Assembly (NCBI GenBank): GCA_963924555.1
Contig: OZ004585.1
Location: 1,687,488 to 1,751,487 of the forward strand
Direction: 5' to 3'
Length of the DNA: 64,000 bases
DNA from: Crambe crambe
Taxonomy: Eukaryota > Porifera > Demospongiae > Poecilosclerida > Crambeidae
The translations under genes were made by a program, and so were the position numbers. The notes beneath the pieces were generated by a model. That model searched no databases. It was not told the DNA's origin and worked only from the letters and a program-made list of their open reading frames with translations. Below, piece by piece: positions 10,980-22,902 of this stretch (the stretch's first letter is position 1; the number at the start of each line of letters is the position of its first letter).

Positions 10980-11225
10980 CTCTAGGGCGCTGTAAGCATC
11001 AAAATGATATGCGGATCGAGCAATTTGGTTGAGAAACCGCCGAGTTACAAGCAAAAAACTAACATCAATTTTGAAAAATTTTTCTCCGTTTTTCGTATAA
11101 TAAGATATTAAAATAATATGGCACAAAATGAAATGTGGGCGTGGCAGGCGTTTTAGTGCTTGTAGCTCAGCAGTTACTCAACGAAATCGTTTGATCCGCA
11201 TATCATTTTGTTCCTTAGAGCCTCC
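10979..11225. repeat. Foldback element, about 52-bp imperfect inverted repeat
   Basis: Arms at 11001-11052 and 11158-11209 both start AAAATGATATGCGGATC and end CTACAAGC or TTACAAGC with about eight mismatches, and weaker pairing continues outward. The loop is about 105 bp. It lies just past the 3' end of the transposase-like gene on the minus strand, so it might be a derivative or a non-autonomous partner of that element, but the matching end on the far side (14.4-15 kb) was not found. Confidence 0.65.
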
Positions 11226-11336
11226 TAGGAGTAAATACAATACTGATTTAGACCATAAATCAAAAGAATTATCAGCTTCGATACTCGCTGAGCATGCGCA
11301 GAATTATGACCTTTGAACCTAATTTTGAATAATTTT

Positions 11337-14300
11337 TTAACGAAATACATGAAGTTCATTGTTTTTTATGTCATCCAGCAAAGTAAATGAATATATTTCA
11401 TCTTCATTATCATACTGTACTCTGTATTCTTGTGTGTCCTTGTTATAACCAAGCACAGTTCCACAAAACCATTTCAGCTCGCCTTCATAATCAAACTGAT
11501 GTTCAATACGGCGGTAAATTAAGAGATCTGGATCAGAAGCAATCTCTTCAGGATTAATATACTGTTGGACGTGATCCATTTGTGGAAGTAATCTGAATAA
11601 ATTCAATTTTAATTGGTTGTCTGATAAAGGCTTCCGATTGTGTGAGAAATAAAATAAATTTTTATCTTGGTGAGCTTGACCAAGAACCTTTCTGCGAAAA
11701 TTAATCTGGAGCTTTAGTGCTTCTTGCCTTTCTTTAGTGGTCTTAAGCACTCCCAAACCTTGATCAACCTCAGTTGTTGTAGTCCATAGACCAAATGGAG
11801 CAAGTCTTTTCATTAGCTCTTCCTTTTCTCTCACTTCCTTTTCATGCTTCAATTGTCTCGCTCGGTCTCTTGCTTGCTGAACTTCCAACCTTTTCCGTTC
11901 TATCTCATCTCTTCTCTTCTTAAGATTAGCTTTGTGAATTGATGTCAATGTCCGAGCTGCACTAAACAACCTCTCCTTTTCTTCTTCAGTTTTTCCAAGT
12001 AGCCATTCTGCTGTTTGGTTTTGAGAATAAAGGAGTAAAGATTCAAGTGCTATATAGGTGGCATTAGGTTTCTGTGATAGAAGTCTATCAAGGACAGCAA
12101 AATCACGTTCAGGTGCCACATTTGTTTTGGGCACACACTTCACTTCACGAACTATCTGTGAATCACTGGTTGAATGAAACTGCCCACCTGGTAGGTGATC
12201 TAGTACTAACCTTTGTGTTGTAGATGAGAAAGACTTGAAAAGGAGTTCTAGTATTTCCTGTGCCATAACATCAAATGCTGACGGCATGTACAATTCCTCA
12301 GCTACTAGATCATTGCAATTGGTGAATTCAGGAAATAATACCTCTTCATTGTCCATTATAAGACGTGCATCTTTACCCCACCTGTCAAATTTTCCCTTCA
12401 TTTTAGAGTAAACTTCACTCATATCAAGAATTGATACTGTGGATGACTCCATTTTTCGCCAAAACGGTCCAGTCACTACTTTATCAATGATTCCGAGGGC
12501 TTTACAGCCAGCAATATATTGAGGGATACGGATATCAGTTAACACTGCCTGAAGAAGTCGATTAAGTAGACCATCGTGGTGCTCTGATAAATACTTTTCG
12601 AAGTGAGATCTTAGGAAGTACACACCAGCACCATCATAAAAAAGTATATTAAAGCGATTTCCACGAAATTGTGTCAAGGGCATTTTGTGAATACCTTGAC
12701 TGTGAAGATAAGTACGAAAATGGACTGAACATCCAGCCTGTTCAGAACCCCGTGAATGGAATGCCTTACAGGCTGTTCGAATCAATCGCTGTGTCCCCGA
12801 TGAGTTTCCATGACTATTGTTCTCTTCAATAGTTGATTCCCATATTTTTAGAGTTGCTTCAGCTGAATCTGCAAGACCTACTAAATAATGAAGGCCGCAG
12901 AAAAAATTATTCATGCGAATCATCTGGTTCTTTTGGCTGCGAGACATTTGGTCCCAACCAGATACAACATTGGGAAGAATACTTTCTCGGTAATCTGATA
13001 ATATTTGACAAAATAGTTTCTCTGCTGCATGCCTATCAGACATGGTATTTTTTATTTTACATAAAATTGTATCTGAAACTTTACAAGAACCGACTTCTTG
13101 AGAAACAGTGTCCAGATCTTGAAGAATTTCAAGAAAAGTGTCGAGTGGTTTGAGCCGAACCAGAAAAGACATGACGGAGACCAAGATGATAAGTTTTATC
13201 TTCAGTAGTTACATCATAGGTACCAAAATGTTCACCATATTTGGTGGTTCCATCTGTATGTAGTGTGAAATAATCTTTGCCCGCACATGTTAGCTGTTCT
13301 CCAAGTTGGGATTGAGCAGCTGTTAAACATTCAACCATCATATCACACAAGGTAGTTTTACTCGGTAGACGATCAACAGATCTCTTCGCAATATTACTAA
13401 AAACAGATTTGATCACTGGTCTTATATTACGGATCCCAACATTGAGTGATAAAAGCTCATAGCAACAAGATCTAATACTGTCAGTATATCTTCCTTTTTC
13501 AAAAGTAATATCTTCATTTGATGCCATAAGTTCATCTACAACATCTTGTAGCTCTAAATTTTCTTGTTCCAATGCATCAACTTCATCCATTAACTTCTTT
13601 TGTACCTTTTGTTCTTTGATTATTGCATCAGTTACTTCCTCACCACTTGAGGACTTTAAATCATCACACTTTGCCTTCCAGTATACTGCTCTATGGCGTA
13701 AACGATCAATATTTTTCTTCATTTCCTCAATGCCAGATTCTCGATCACTCAAATCCTTTTGCAATTCATGAATTTGGTTCTTCCCATCCACAATTACTTT
13801 CTTTTTTAGTTGAAGCTCTTTTTCTCTCCTCCTTAGCTTCTTGAGATCATTTCGACGCTTACAATACATTTTTTGTTGAGATTTCTTAAGCTTTTGTTCT
13901 TCATGTTTCAATTCACTAGTCTTTAAACTCAGTTCAGAGAGTTCTTCACAGAGCCTTTTATTGGCCAACTCCAGAGCTTCTTTTTCCCAATCATTTGATG
14001 TGGTAGATGATGAACTGGATACACGTCGTATGATTTTACCTTGAGAAACAAAAATTCTTGGAAGACAATATTCCTCATCTAGAAAACTTGAAATAAAAGC
14101 CTCCTTAACTTTTGAGTTTCGCTCCTTTTTGAACTTCGATAACCTGCTTGATAAACTGATGACACTCTGACGCAGAGCTTTGACTGTAGGAAGGTGATCT
14201 CCAGGCCAGCTTTCACCAAATAATGCAGCAAGCCAGTTTTTGAAAGTGTGGTAGGTACACTTTTCAGTTCTATTCATAAACCAATGGAGATCCAGTACCA

Positions 14301-14415
14301 AACCATTAGTAACTCTAAGCTTTAATGCTGTTAAAGCTGATAGATCAGAGCACAGCAATATAGAAGGATTTATTCCCACTGATTGCAAGTAAGATCCCAG
14401 TCCAACCCCAGCCAT
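11337..14415 (-). pseudogene. Coiled-coil, transposase-like protein with Tudor-like C-terminus; one frameshift
   Basis: Two minus-strand frames, 14415-13129 (428 codons) and 13184-11337, form one protein split by a frameshift near 13135-13145. The first encodes a Ser-rich linker, a long Lys/Glu coiled coil (about residues 165-300) and a conserved HTDGTTKYGEHFGTYDV segment. The second continues with MNNFFCGLH, RGNRFNILFYDGAGVYFL, DHLPGGQFHS and ERDFAVLDRLL, a charged coil (about residues 410-450) and a final 45 residues (WFCGTVLGYN, YRVQYDNEDE) resembling a Tudor or chromatin-reader fold. I recognise the overall pattern as an uncharacterised, often multicopy protein family of cnidarians and sponges; spaced Asp residues suggest a DDE/RNase H-like transposase origin (inference). 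The small overlap, with all motifs retained, means either a recent mutation or an assembly error. The upstream start is uncertain, since a splice acceptor-like TTATAG lies just before the Met. Confidence 0.7.
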
Positions 14416-15018
14416 AATCTATAAATTATGAAATTTCTAAATAGAGTACACACCAACCCTGTAGATATTCCACTGTTACCTACATGCCCACTGACACTTT
14501 CAACAGTATCATTTAACAAACTAGCTAACAATAAACAGCTAGCATTACACTGACTGTCTTGGATAAAATTATAACAGTGCAGAGCATATTTTATCTTAAT
14601 TATACTGAATACCAGCTCACAATAAACCACCACTTGGTGCTCATAATTCAATTCCTATAGATCGGGTAAAAGCAGTGAAACTCTTTGAAAGTAGCATTAT
14701 TTTTTGATACAAGGTTGTTTCAACCACTAAAAGTTCAAGAATTTCGAATAACTTCTAAGCAACGACTTCAAATGCCTAGGAAAATGCTACAAAACTAAAT
14801 ACTCACCTGAAACTGATGAAATAACAAAATTCAGCTACCCCAAAAACCCTAGGACAATTTTCAAATCGTGAAAAAACGAGCTCAAACGGCTACCGTGTTT
14901 AAATTTCACACACTTTTTTTGTGCCGCGTAAGCTATTCTAATTAAACGGAGAAAATATTTCTCGAATTAATCGAATATTTGGCATCGCTAGTTCACACTT
15001 GATGATAATATTGCAAGT
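14416..15018. other. Divergent intergenic region
   Basis: Separates the minus-strand transposase-like gene from plus-strand membrane gene A. It contains AT-rich sequence with no supported gene; a 93-codon minus frame at 14370-14651 overlaps the transposase start and has no recognisable features. Promoters for both genes should lie here, but I cannot identify core elements. Confidence 0.45.
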
Positions 15019-17164
15019 ATGACTATGAGTAGCTACTCCATTCTTCTTCTTTTAGTGGTTATCATACTCCCATCAAGTTGTGCTCCAAGTTGGAATAGCA
15101 AGGATGCAGAAAGGACCATAACTGAAGATAACACTACAAGTTACAATGTTGCAGACCAGCAGGAACTCAAGAAATTACTGATCGATGGAATCTTCAAGAA
15201 TGAAAGTAACATAGCTGTGATAAGGAGGACCTTTAGACCAAATACCAGCAAGATCTGTACCCCGATTTCTTATGAAGTTAATTACGGAACTTCCGATGAT
15301 ACTTATTGCAGTGATATAAACAATCCTTTCTCATTCAACTGGACTCGTTATAACCCTAACGAAAAATTAATGAGGATTATAGTCACCTTGGTATCACTGT
15401 CATCTAATATACCTGTACTTGGCTTTGACTGGGATAGCGTTTGTAACTTCACAGTTCCTGATAAAACTCTCAATATAGATCTGCATACTAATACATGTGT
15501 AGCAAACGATGATATAATTCATGCATTGGGCACCATCACCACCATGGTAAGTAGAAATCCATATCAAAGACCTGCAGCAAAACAGCTGCTTATGCTATGG
15601 AGCATATCCATGTAGTACTGAACTAGTTGGTCATCAGGTTTGGGGGAATTTGTATGCAACTTCATGAGTTGTTGATTTGATAGTGGCTTTTTCAATGGAG
15701 CCTCTTAATAAGGGTGCTTTTGAGGCTGGTAAAAATCATCAGTTATGCAATCATAAAATGTACTGTTATGTTTATGATATGTGATTGAAGGCAAGAACTT
15801 GCTAATTTTTGTCCACACACTTGCAGATGCCCATATATGGTCAACACAATGGGGCGCCATCATCCAGTGGTGATGAAGATATGACAGTTGGATATGCTAT
15901 TACTAGTGAAGGACTACCTCTAGACTCACTCTCACTGATGATATATGCACTAGTCACATTTATCAGTCTAACTACCTTGGCTATTAGCGGAACAGTATTC
16001 ACTACCATACAAGAAGCTATCAAACCAAGTGAAGCTACAAAACCAAAGCTGTATTATCACTATTGGTCTGCAGTGGCACTCACCATAGCAACTATGTGTT
16101 TTGCATTAGTTCAAAAGTTTGACCTGATCATAATGATAGCCTGTTCTTCTGTTTTTATACTATTTCAACCGTCAGTAAAAAGACTGACTGTACCACTGAC
16201 AATTTTAATTCCAACGAACCCATGCAAGTTCATATGGACATGTCTACTAACAATGATTGGGTTATTATCTACATTGATGCTTATCTTCTATGTCGTCTAT
16301 GCCCTGCCAACGATAATCCTCATGTATCATCTTGATGCAATTCGCACACTTATTAAAGTCCCTTTCATCATTGGAGCAGTATCAGTTATCGTTGCACTGG
16401 GGTCAGTAGTTCTACACCAGTTGGAGAAAGTCATTGTCGTGTATGTGGTGATGGGATGCAAGAAATTGCACCACTGCTTATCAGGGCCTGAATCAAATGA
16501 GAGTGAACAACCACTGAAACATTGTCGTTGTTGCAGGATACTATCCAGTCTTTTTAACTATGATAACGTCATCAAACAAATCATGTTGGAAAAACAGTAC
16601 GACATTAAATATTATGAAAAGTCTGCTGAAAAGATTTCCTCTCAGTGCAAGTTCTTGCTGTTCTTTTTATTCGACTTCTTGAAATTGTTTGCTTCAGTCA
16701 TGGCACTGGTCATCTTTGCCTATGGAGTATTGGCTCTAGCGGATATTGTGTTTCAAGAGTCAAGTAACATAGCTGCGACTATTAATAATGTCCTATTGGC
16801 TCTGATACCAACTGTTGCTGTTTATGCTGGAGCGTGGTTAGGGAGAGGGGTAATCTTCGATTTAAAAGAAGATTTGAAATTGAATAGCAAAGAAAATGAA
16901 CAGGAGAGGTTGATTAAAGCTCTGAAGGATTTAACAGAACAGATGGAGAAAAATATGAGGCATGAAAGGTCAAGTAATGATGCTGAGAGAGGAGAAGGAG
17001 GAGGGGAAGGAGGAGAAACAAGAGGAGAAGAAAGAAGGGAAGGAGGAGGAGAAACAAGAAGAGAAGAAAGAAGGGAAGGAGGAGGTGAGGAAGGAATGAG
17101 AGAAGACAGCAGCACAATGGTGGACCTAACAAACATGCCCCTGCTTAAATTACCTCCATCCTAA
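15019..17164 (+). CDS. Two-exon multi-pass membrane protein family, copy A (intact)
   Basis: Exons 15019-15546 and 15827-17164 join in phase 0 (ATG|gtaagt ... ttgcag|ATGCCC), giving about 621 residues. Exon 1 encodes a signal peptide ending near SSCAPS and an ectodomain with conserved Cys (ICTP, YCSD, SVCN, TCVA) and several N-glycosylation sequons. Exon 2 encodes about seven hydrophobic segments with the conserved stretches LTILIPTNPCKFIWT, IRTLIKVPFIIG and VYAGAWLGRGVIFDL, then an amphipathic acidic/basic helix and a Gly/Glu/Arg tail ending DLTNMPLLKLPPS. An AATAAA lies at 17191. I know no function; the layout (secreted domain, membrane bundle, charged cytoplasmic tail) suggests a cell-surface receptor or channel (inference). 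The signal peptide lacks the SQSLPS residues seen in the other copies. Confidence 0.85.
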
Positions 17165-18176
17165 GGGACCATTAACTAGAAACTTGAAATAATAAATAAT
17201 TATAGAGCTAGTTATAGTGTTCTAGTAAGCTAATAGTGTAGCTAATTCATGTGGTATTGATAGTTCATTTTGATTTGTGTTCACTGGTTATGCATTGCAG
17301 AACTAACTCAATATAGCAATATTGAATAATGTACACACACACTGTATAAAGAATGTGTAAAACAACCTTTTTGCCTCGGCACTAAAGTCCTAAGGCGCAG
17401 TGCTGGGATCGACTATGCGTGGTATGTATGTCATAATAGTAGCACACCTCGCGTTTATGTACACCCACGCAATACATTGCAATGCAAAAAAAAAATGGAG
17501 TAGGCCTGGCCACTTTATAGATTTGAGCAGAACACGTAGAAATCTCAGAGAATTGATCAAGAGACAGCGAGAAAGTAACGGACAGAAACAGCAGAGACGA
17601 CTATGTGCATCCTACAGGCCACGCCAGGCAACACTCAACAGGAAAGCCAAGAGCATGAGAGAACATCGACTACATGCCAGAAAGTAACAGCAGAGACAAC
17701 AGTCTAGTCAAAGCCAGGATTATCAGAAAGTAACAGCAGAGACAACAGTCTATAGTGACCACTGAGAGAACGACTACAAGCCAGAGGTGACCACATGTGA
17801 TCAGCTAGACATCAGGAAAGGCAAGAACAATGAAATCAACAGGTCTTGCATGGAAGTGAGCATTTGAGAAGGGCACCGAGACACACAAGTAACTCATCAC
17901 AGGAATTGATATTTGAATCATCTAACTTATTTTATTTGAGCCTAGACCCTTCATTGATTACAAAAATTTGAATTTCAACAGTATCATTGTTCCATATAGC
18001 TAGCTACCAGTGCAGAGGCATAAGTCTTTTTAAAGACTAACTTGTTAGAGTTGAGAAGGAATGGAGGAAGAAGGAAAAGGAATGAAGGAAAACATTTACA
18101 TCATCACATGTCTCAGACATTAGCTAGCTACAGTATTAGCTTATAAATGCATTGTGTCAAAATCATCCTAGCATCT
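17165..18176. other. Intergenic, no supported gene
   Basis: Follows gene A. A 95-codon plus frame at 17400-17687 is Arg/Lys/Gln-rich and starts with a hydrophobic stretch that could pass for a signal sequence, but it has no conserved neighbour, splice sites or repeat in other copies, so it is probably chance. Short repeats of AACAGCAGAGACAACAGTC occur at 17686-17755. Confidence 0.4.
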
Positions 18177-18269
18177 ATGAAGAGGCTAATAAGCTCCATT
18201 CTTCATCTGGTGGTCATCCTTTCTCAAAGTCTCCCATCAAGTTCTGTTCCAACTTCAGCTATCATGTAA
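18177..18269 (+). pseudogene. Exon-1 fragment of the membrane family (signal peptide only)
   Basis: The 18177 ATG opens a 30-residue peptide (MKRLISSILHLVVILSQSLP...) that matches the signal peptides of copies B-D, together with their shared leader ATCATCCTAGCATCT. It then runs to a stop where the ectodomain should begin. It is a leftover of tandem duplication and shows that more copies once existed here. 18270-18547 carries the upstream region of copy B. Confidence 0.7.
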
Positions 18270-18547
18270 CTAATACATGGATACAACCAGACTATGTACT
18301 CTGTAGGCCATTGAACTGTTCCATAAACCAGAATGGATTCCATGCAGTGTATTCATAATACAGCCACACGGTCAATTGGCCCAGTGGGTAATACTCTCAT
18401 TACCAAATCAATAACATACTTAAACAGTTATTTATATCGAAAAAAAATGCTGAGTTATCAAGAGGTATGTATTGAATGAAGGAAAACCTTTACAGCATTA
18501 AGTAGCCATTGTAGTAGCTTAGCATTGTCAAAATCATCTTAGCATCT

Positions 18548-21244
18548 ATGAAGAGCCTAACAAGTTCCATTCTTCTTCTGGTGGTCATCATTTCTCAAAG
18601 TCTCCCATCAAGTTGTGCTCCAAGTTGGAACAGCAATGATGCAGAAAGGACCAAAGATGACCCTACTGCAGACCAGCAGGAACTCCAAAAATTACTGATT
18701 GATGGAATCTTCAAGAATGAAAGTAACATGGCTGTGATAAGGAAGACCTTTAGACCAAACACCAACAAGATCTGTATCCCGATTTCTTATGAAGTTAATT
18801 ACAGAATAAATGGAACTTCCAATGATGCTTATTGCAGTGATGCAAACTATACTTTCTCATTCATCTGGACTCGTTATAACCCTAATGAAAAATCAATGAA
18901 GATTATAGTCACCTTGGTATTAATATCATCTATTATACCTGTACCTGGCTTTGACTGGGATAGTGTTTGTAGCATCGAAGTTCCTGATAAAACTCTCAAT
19001 ATAGATCTGCGTACTCATACATGTGTGGCAAACAACACTATAAGTCATGCATTGGGCACCATCACCACCATGGTAAGCAGAAATCCATATCAAAGACCTG
19101 CAGCAAAACAGCTGCTTATGCCATGGAGCACATCTATGAGTACTGAACTAGTTGGTCATCAGGTTTGGGGGGATTTGTACACAACTTCATGAGTTGTTGA
19201 TTTGATAGTGGCTTTTTCAATGGAGCCTCATAATAAGGGTGCTTTTGAGGCTGGCAGCTATGCAATCATATATCCCACCTAATACATTTACTCCCATAGA
19301 GAAAGTGCTCTTACTGTCATAAATTCCCTCCCTTAGGGTAAAGTGCATTTATGACTCATAAACGCATTGTTCCCCAGGCTATGAATAACAACAGTTTTAG
19401 GTTTTCTGAAGCTGACTGTTGGAAGAAGTTGATAATGAAGATAAATCAACAGATAACACTATTACTAAAGAGTCTATTTCTGTCTCTGGGTTGATTGTTG
19501 GAAAATGAAGAAGTCATCTGGTATTGGGTCACAAGGAAATTTCATATTTTCTTGCAATTTTCAACTGGAAGAAATTATTGTCTAAGGCCCATTTGGCAGT
19601 ATTTTTTGGCGTCATACGTACCTTCTGCTAGCTCAGCTAGTTCACTGTCGCTAGCAAACACAAAACGTGGGTGGAGGAACTCGTTAATTGCTGGGTGTGG
19701 TTGGCATGGGAGGAGTTCGAGTTTAGCCTCGTAGTCGTCCCAGAGGAGGTCCGACACCTGGGTCTCAATTCAATTCAATACTTACCAAAATGTACTGTTA
19801 TGTTTATGATAATTAGATGTGATTGAAGGCAAGAACTTGCTATCAATGTTTAATTTTTGTCCACACACTTCCAGATGCCTATATATGGTCAAAACAATGG
19901 GACGCCATCATCCAGTGGTGATAAAGATATGACAGTTGGATATGCCACTAGTGAAAGACAGCCTCTAGACTCACTGATATTGAATGCACTAATCGTATTC
20001 AGCCTTCTAACTGCCATGGGTATTAGCAATACAGTATTAATTAAAATACAAGAAGCTATCAAACCGAATGAAACTACCAAACCAAAGCTGTATTATCACT
20101 ATTGGTCTGCAGTGGCACTCACTATTATAGCAGCTATGTATATTACATCAGTTGAAAAGACAGCCGTATTAATGATAACCTGGTCACTTGGTCTTGTGAC
20201 AGCTTTTTTGTTACTAAAAATACTGACTGTACCACTGACAATATTAATTCCAACGAACCCATGCAAATTCATATGGACATTTCTACTAACAATGATTGGG
20301 TTGTCATCCACACTCGCACTTATCTTCTATCTTGTCTATGCCCTGCCAACGATAATCCTCATGTATCATCTTGATCCAATTCGCACACTAATTAAAGTCC
20401 CTTTCATCATTGGAACAGTATCAGTTATTATTGTATTGGGATCAGTAGTTCTACACCAGTTGGAGAAAGTCATTGTCCTGTATGTGGTCATGGGATGCAA
20501 TTGCTCATCAGGTTCACACACCCCTGAATCTAATGAGAGTGAACAACCACTGGAACAGAGTCGTTGTTGCAGGATACAATCCTGTCGTTTCAAATATAAT
20601 AACATCATCAAACAAATCATGTTGGAAAAACAGTACGACATTAAATATTATGAAAAGTCTGAAGTGATGCTGGGTAAACAGCAGTTGCTGTTTTTAAAAT
20701 ATTTTTTTTTGACTTCACAGAATTGCTTGCTTCAGTCACAGCATTGGTCATCTTTGCCTATGGAGTATTTGCTCTAGCAGATATTGTGTTTCAAGAGTCA
20801 AGTAACATAGATGCAACTGTTAATAATGTCCTATTAGCTCTGATACCAACTGCTATTGTTTATGCTGGAGCCTGGTTAGGGAGAGGGGTAATCTTCGATT
20901 TAAAAGAAGATTTGAAATTGAATAGCAAAGAAAGTGAACAGGAGAGGATGATCAAAGCTCTGAAGGATTTAACAGAACAGATGAAGAAAAATATGAGGCA
21001 TGAAGGGTCAAGTAATGATGCTGAGAGAGGAGAAGGAGGGGAAGGAGGAGAAACAAGAGGAGAGGAAAGAAGGGAAGGAGGAGGAGAAGAAGAAACAAGA
21101 AGAGAAGAAGGAGGAGAAACAAGAAGAGAAGAAAGAAGAGAAGGAGGAGGTGAGGAAGGAATGAGAGAAGACAGCAGCACAATGGTGGACCTAACAAACA
21201 TGCCCCTGCTTAAACCAGCTCCATCCTATGGGACCATTAACTAA
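18548..21244 (+). pseudogene. Membrane protein family, copy B (frameshift in a homopolymer)
   Basis: Exon 1 is 18548-19072 and exon 2 is 19875-21244, with the same phase-0 junction as copy A; the 802-nt intron contains a roughly 520-bp insertion. Exon 1 has a signal peptide and the full Cys pattern. Exon 2 reads normally to about 20690, where a run of T residues changes length relative to copy F (which is open) and the frame shifts; the second part, 20723-21244, is intact to the DLTNMPLLKPAPS C-terminus. The stop codon overlaps an AATAAA at 21243. Because the only lesion is in a poly-T run, it may be a sequencing error or allelic, so the locus could be functional. Confidence 0.75.
19269..19788 (+). 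repeat. Insertion in the intron of copy B, repeated in copy F
   Basis: Relative to the introns of copies A and E, about 520 bp is inserted between TATGCAATCAT and AAAATGTACTG. The same insertion is at about 55972-56494 in copy F. It ends with CCAGAGGAGGTCCGACACC and TCAATTCAATTCAATACT, which is also found near 40731-40772, so it contains part of another dispersed repeat. No gene is seen in it. Confidence 0.6.
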
Positions 21245-21646
21245 TAAACTTGAAACTTGAAATAATACTTTACTAGCTATAATTACAGAGCTAGTTATAG
21301 CGTTCTAGTTCATGTGGTATTGATAGTTCATTTTGATTTGTGTTCACAGGTTATTTTGTGCACAATAAATAGTTGTGATTAATAATAATTGTCAGAGTGT
21401 TGAGTTGAGCTGAGTTAATCAGTGCATTGCAGAACTAACTCAATATAGCAATATTGAATGATGTGAATGTACACACACTGTGTAAAACAGCCTTTTTAGA
21501 GTTGCCCAGAATGGAACTCAGATAACCCAAAATGGAGAGATGTGTATTAAAGGAAAACATAACATGTCTCAGACATTGTATAAGTAGCTATTGTATTAGA
21601 TTACAGAACCAAAGGATAGCATTGTGTCAAAATCATCCTAGCATCT

Positions 21647-22216
21647 ATGAAGAGGCTAATAAGCTTTGTTCTTCATCTGGCGATCATCCTTTCTCAAAGT
21701 CTCCCATCAAGTAATGCTCAAAGTTGGAACAGCAATGATGTAGAAAAGACCAAAGATGACCCTACTGTAGACCAACAGCAACTCCAGAAATTACTGATTG
21801 ACGGAATCTTCAAGAATGAAAGTAACATAGCTGTGCTAAGGAAGACCTTTAGACCAAACACCAACAAGATCTGTATCCCAATTTCTTATGAAGTTAATTA
21901 CAGAACTAATGAAAGTTTGAATGATACTTATTGAAGTACTCATTCAACTGGACTCGTTATGACCCTAACGAAAGATTAATGAAGATCATAGCCACCTTGG
22001 TATCAACATCATCACAAAGCATGAAGGTACATAAGAGTCAAATGAAGACATTGAGAGAGGAGGAGGAGAAACAGGTGGAGAAGAAAGAAGGGAAGGAAGA
22101 GAAGAAGGAGGAAGGAGAGAAGACAGCAGCACAATGGTGGATCCTGCACACATACCCCTGCTTGAAATCCATCCAGCTCTATCCTATGGGACCACAAGAA
22201 CTTGAAATAATTCACT
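21647..22216 (+). pseudogene. Membrane protein family, copy C (truncated)
   Basis: Starts with an intact signal peptide (MKRLISFVLHLAIILSQSLP) and half of the ectodomain, then a TGC-to-TGA-type nonsense change at the first YC motif (21932). Further exon-1 sequence follows to about 22010, then a direct jump into the charged tail coding sequence and the 3' end, so the second half of exon 1, the intron and all membrane segments are deleted. Copy G has the same nonsense change and deletion, so both predate the segmental duplication. Confidence 0.8.
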
Positions 22217-22218
22217 AG

Positions 22219-22902
22219 CTGCCATAGTAACTAATTCTTATGGTAGTGTGACGATATTTTGTTTTTATACTTCTTTTTGTAACCACCAATTATTTCTGTA
22301 TAATAGTTAGCTGGCTACTAGGCTGTGTGTGCGTGCGTGCGTGTGTGTGCGTGTGGTCACGCTGTGTGATGGTCTCCCTATCTCATTCCATATTGTTCCT
22401 AGGGAAATGCAAAGCATTGTGGGGTGAGTGTGCATGCTCAGTTTACCCAAGGTCATCACAGAAATAAACTACAATGTTAGGATGTACGTACGATGATATA
22501 TATATCAAATACATTTATACATGAGGGTGAAAGGTCATCATCATCATCATCAGTGTGGAGCTTATTTCACTTGCCCTAATGAGAGTGCATATGTATAGCT
22601 ATCATTCTAATACATGGATAAACAAAACACAACCAGATGATGTACTCTAAGCCATTGTACTCTTTCATGCATGAACCAGAATGCATTCCATGCAGTGTAT
22701 GCATAACATAGCTGATAGTTGCTACATGGTCAATTGGCTGAGTGGGTAATACCCTCATTGCCAAATCAATAACACATTTAGAAACAGTCATTGATTTTAT
22801 ATTGAGTCATCAAAAGATGTGTATTGAATGAAAGAATTAAGCCTTTACATCTCTAAGTAGTAGCTCAAATAGGATAGCATTGTCAAAATCATCTTAGCAT
22901 CT
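22219..22902. other. Intergenic with short GT-rich repeat
   Basis: A GTGCGTGTGTG-type tract lies at 22323-22360, and a CATCATCATCATCAT stretch lies near 22530. The last 60 bases (CAAAATCATCTTAGCATCT) match the leaders of copies B and C. No gene is seen. Confidence 0.5.

Noticed and set aside
16822..17136. Minus-strand Pro/Ser/Leu-rich frames opposite the tails of copies A, B, D, E and F
   Set aside because: Shadows of GA-only coding tracts of the plus-strand genes; no splice or start signals of their own.
17400..17687. 95-codon basic frame as a gene
   Set aside because: Low-complexity, no conserved context, no homologue recognised; probably chance.
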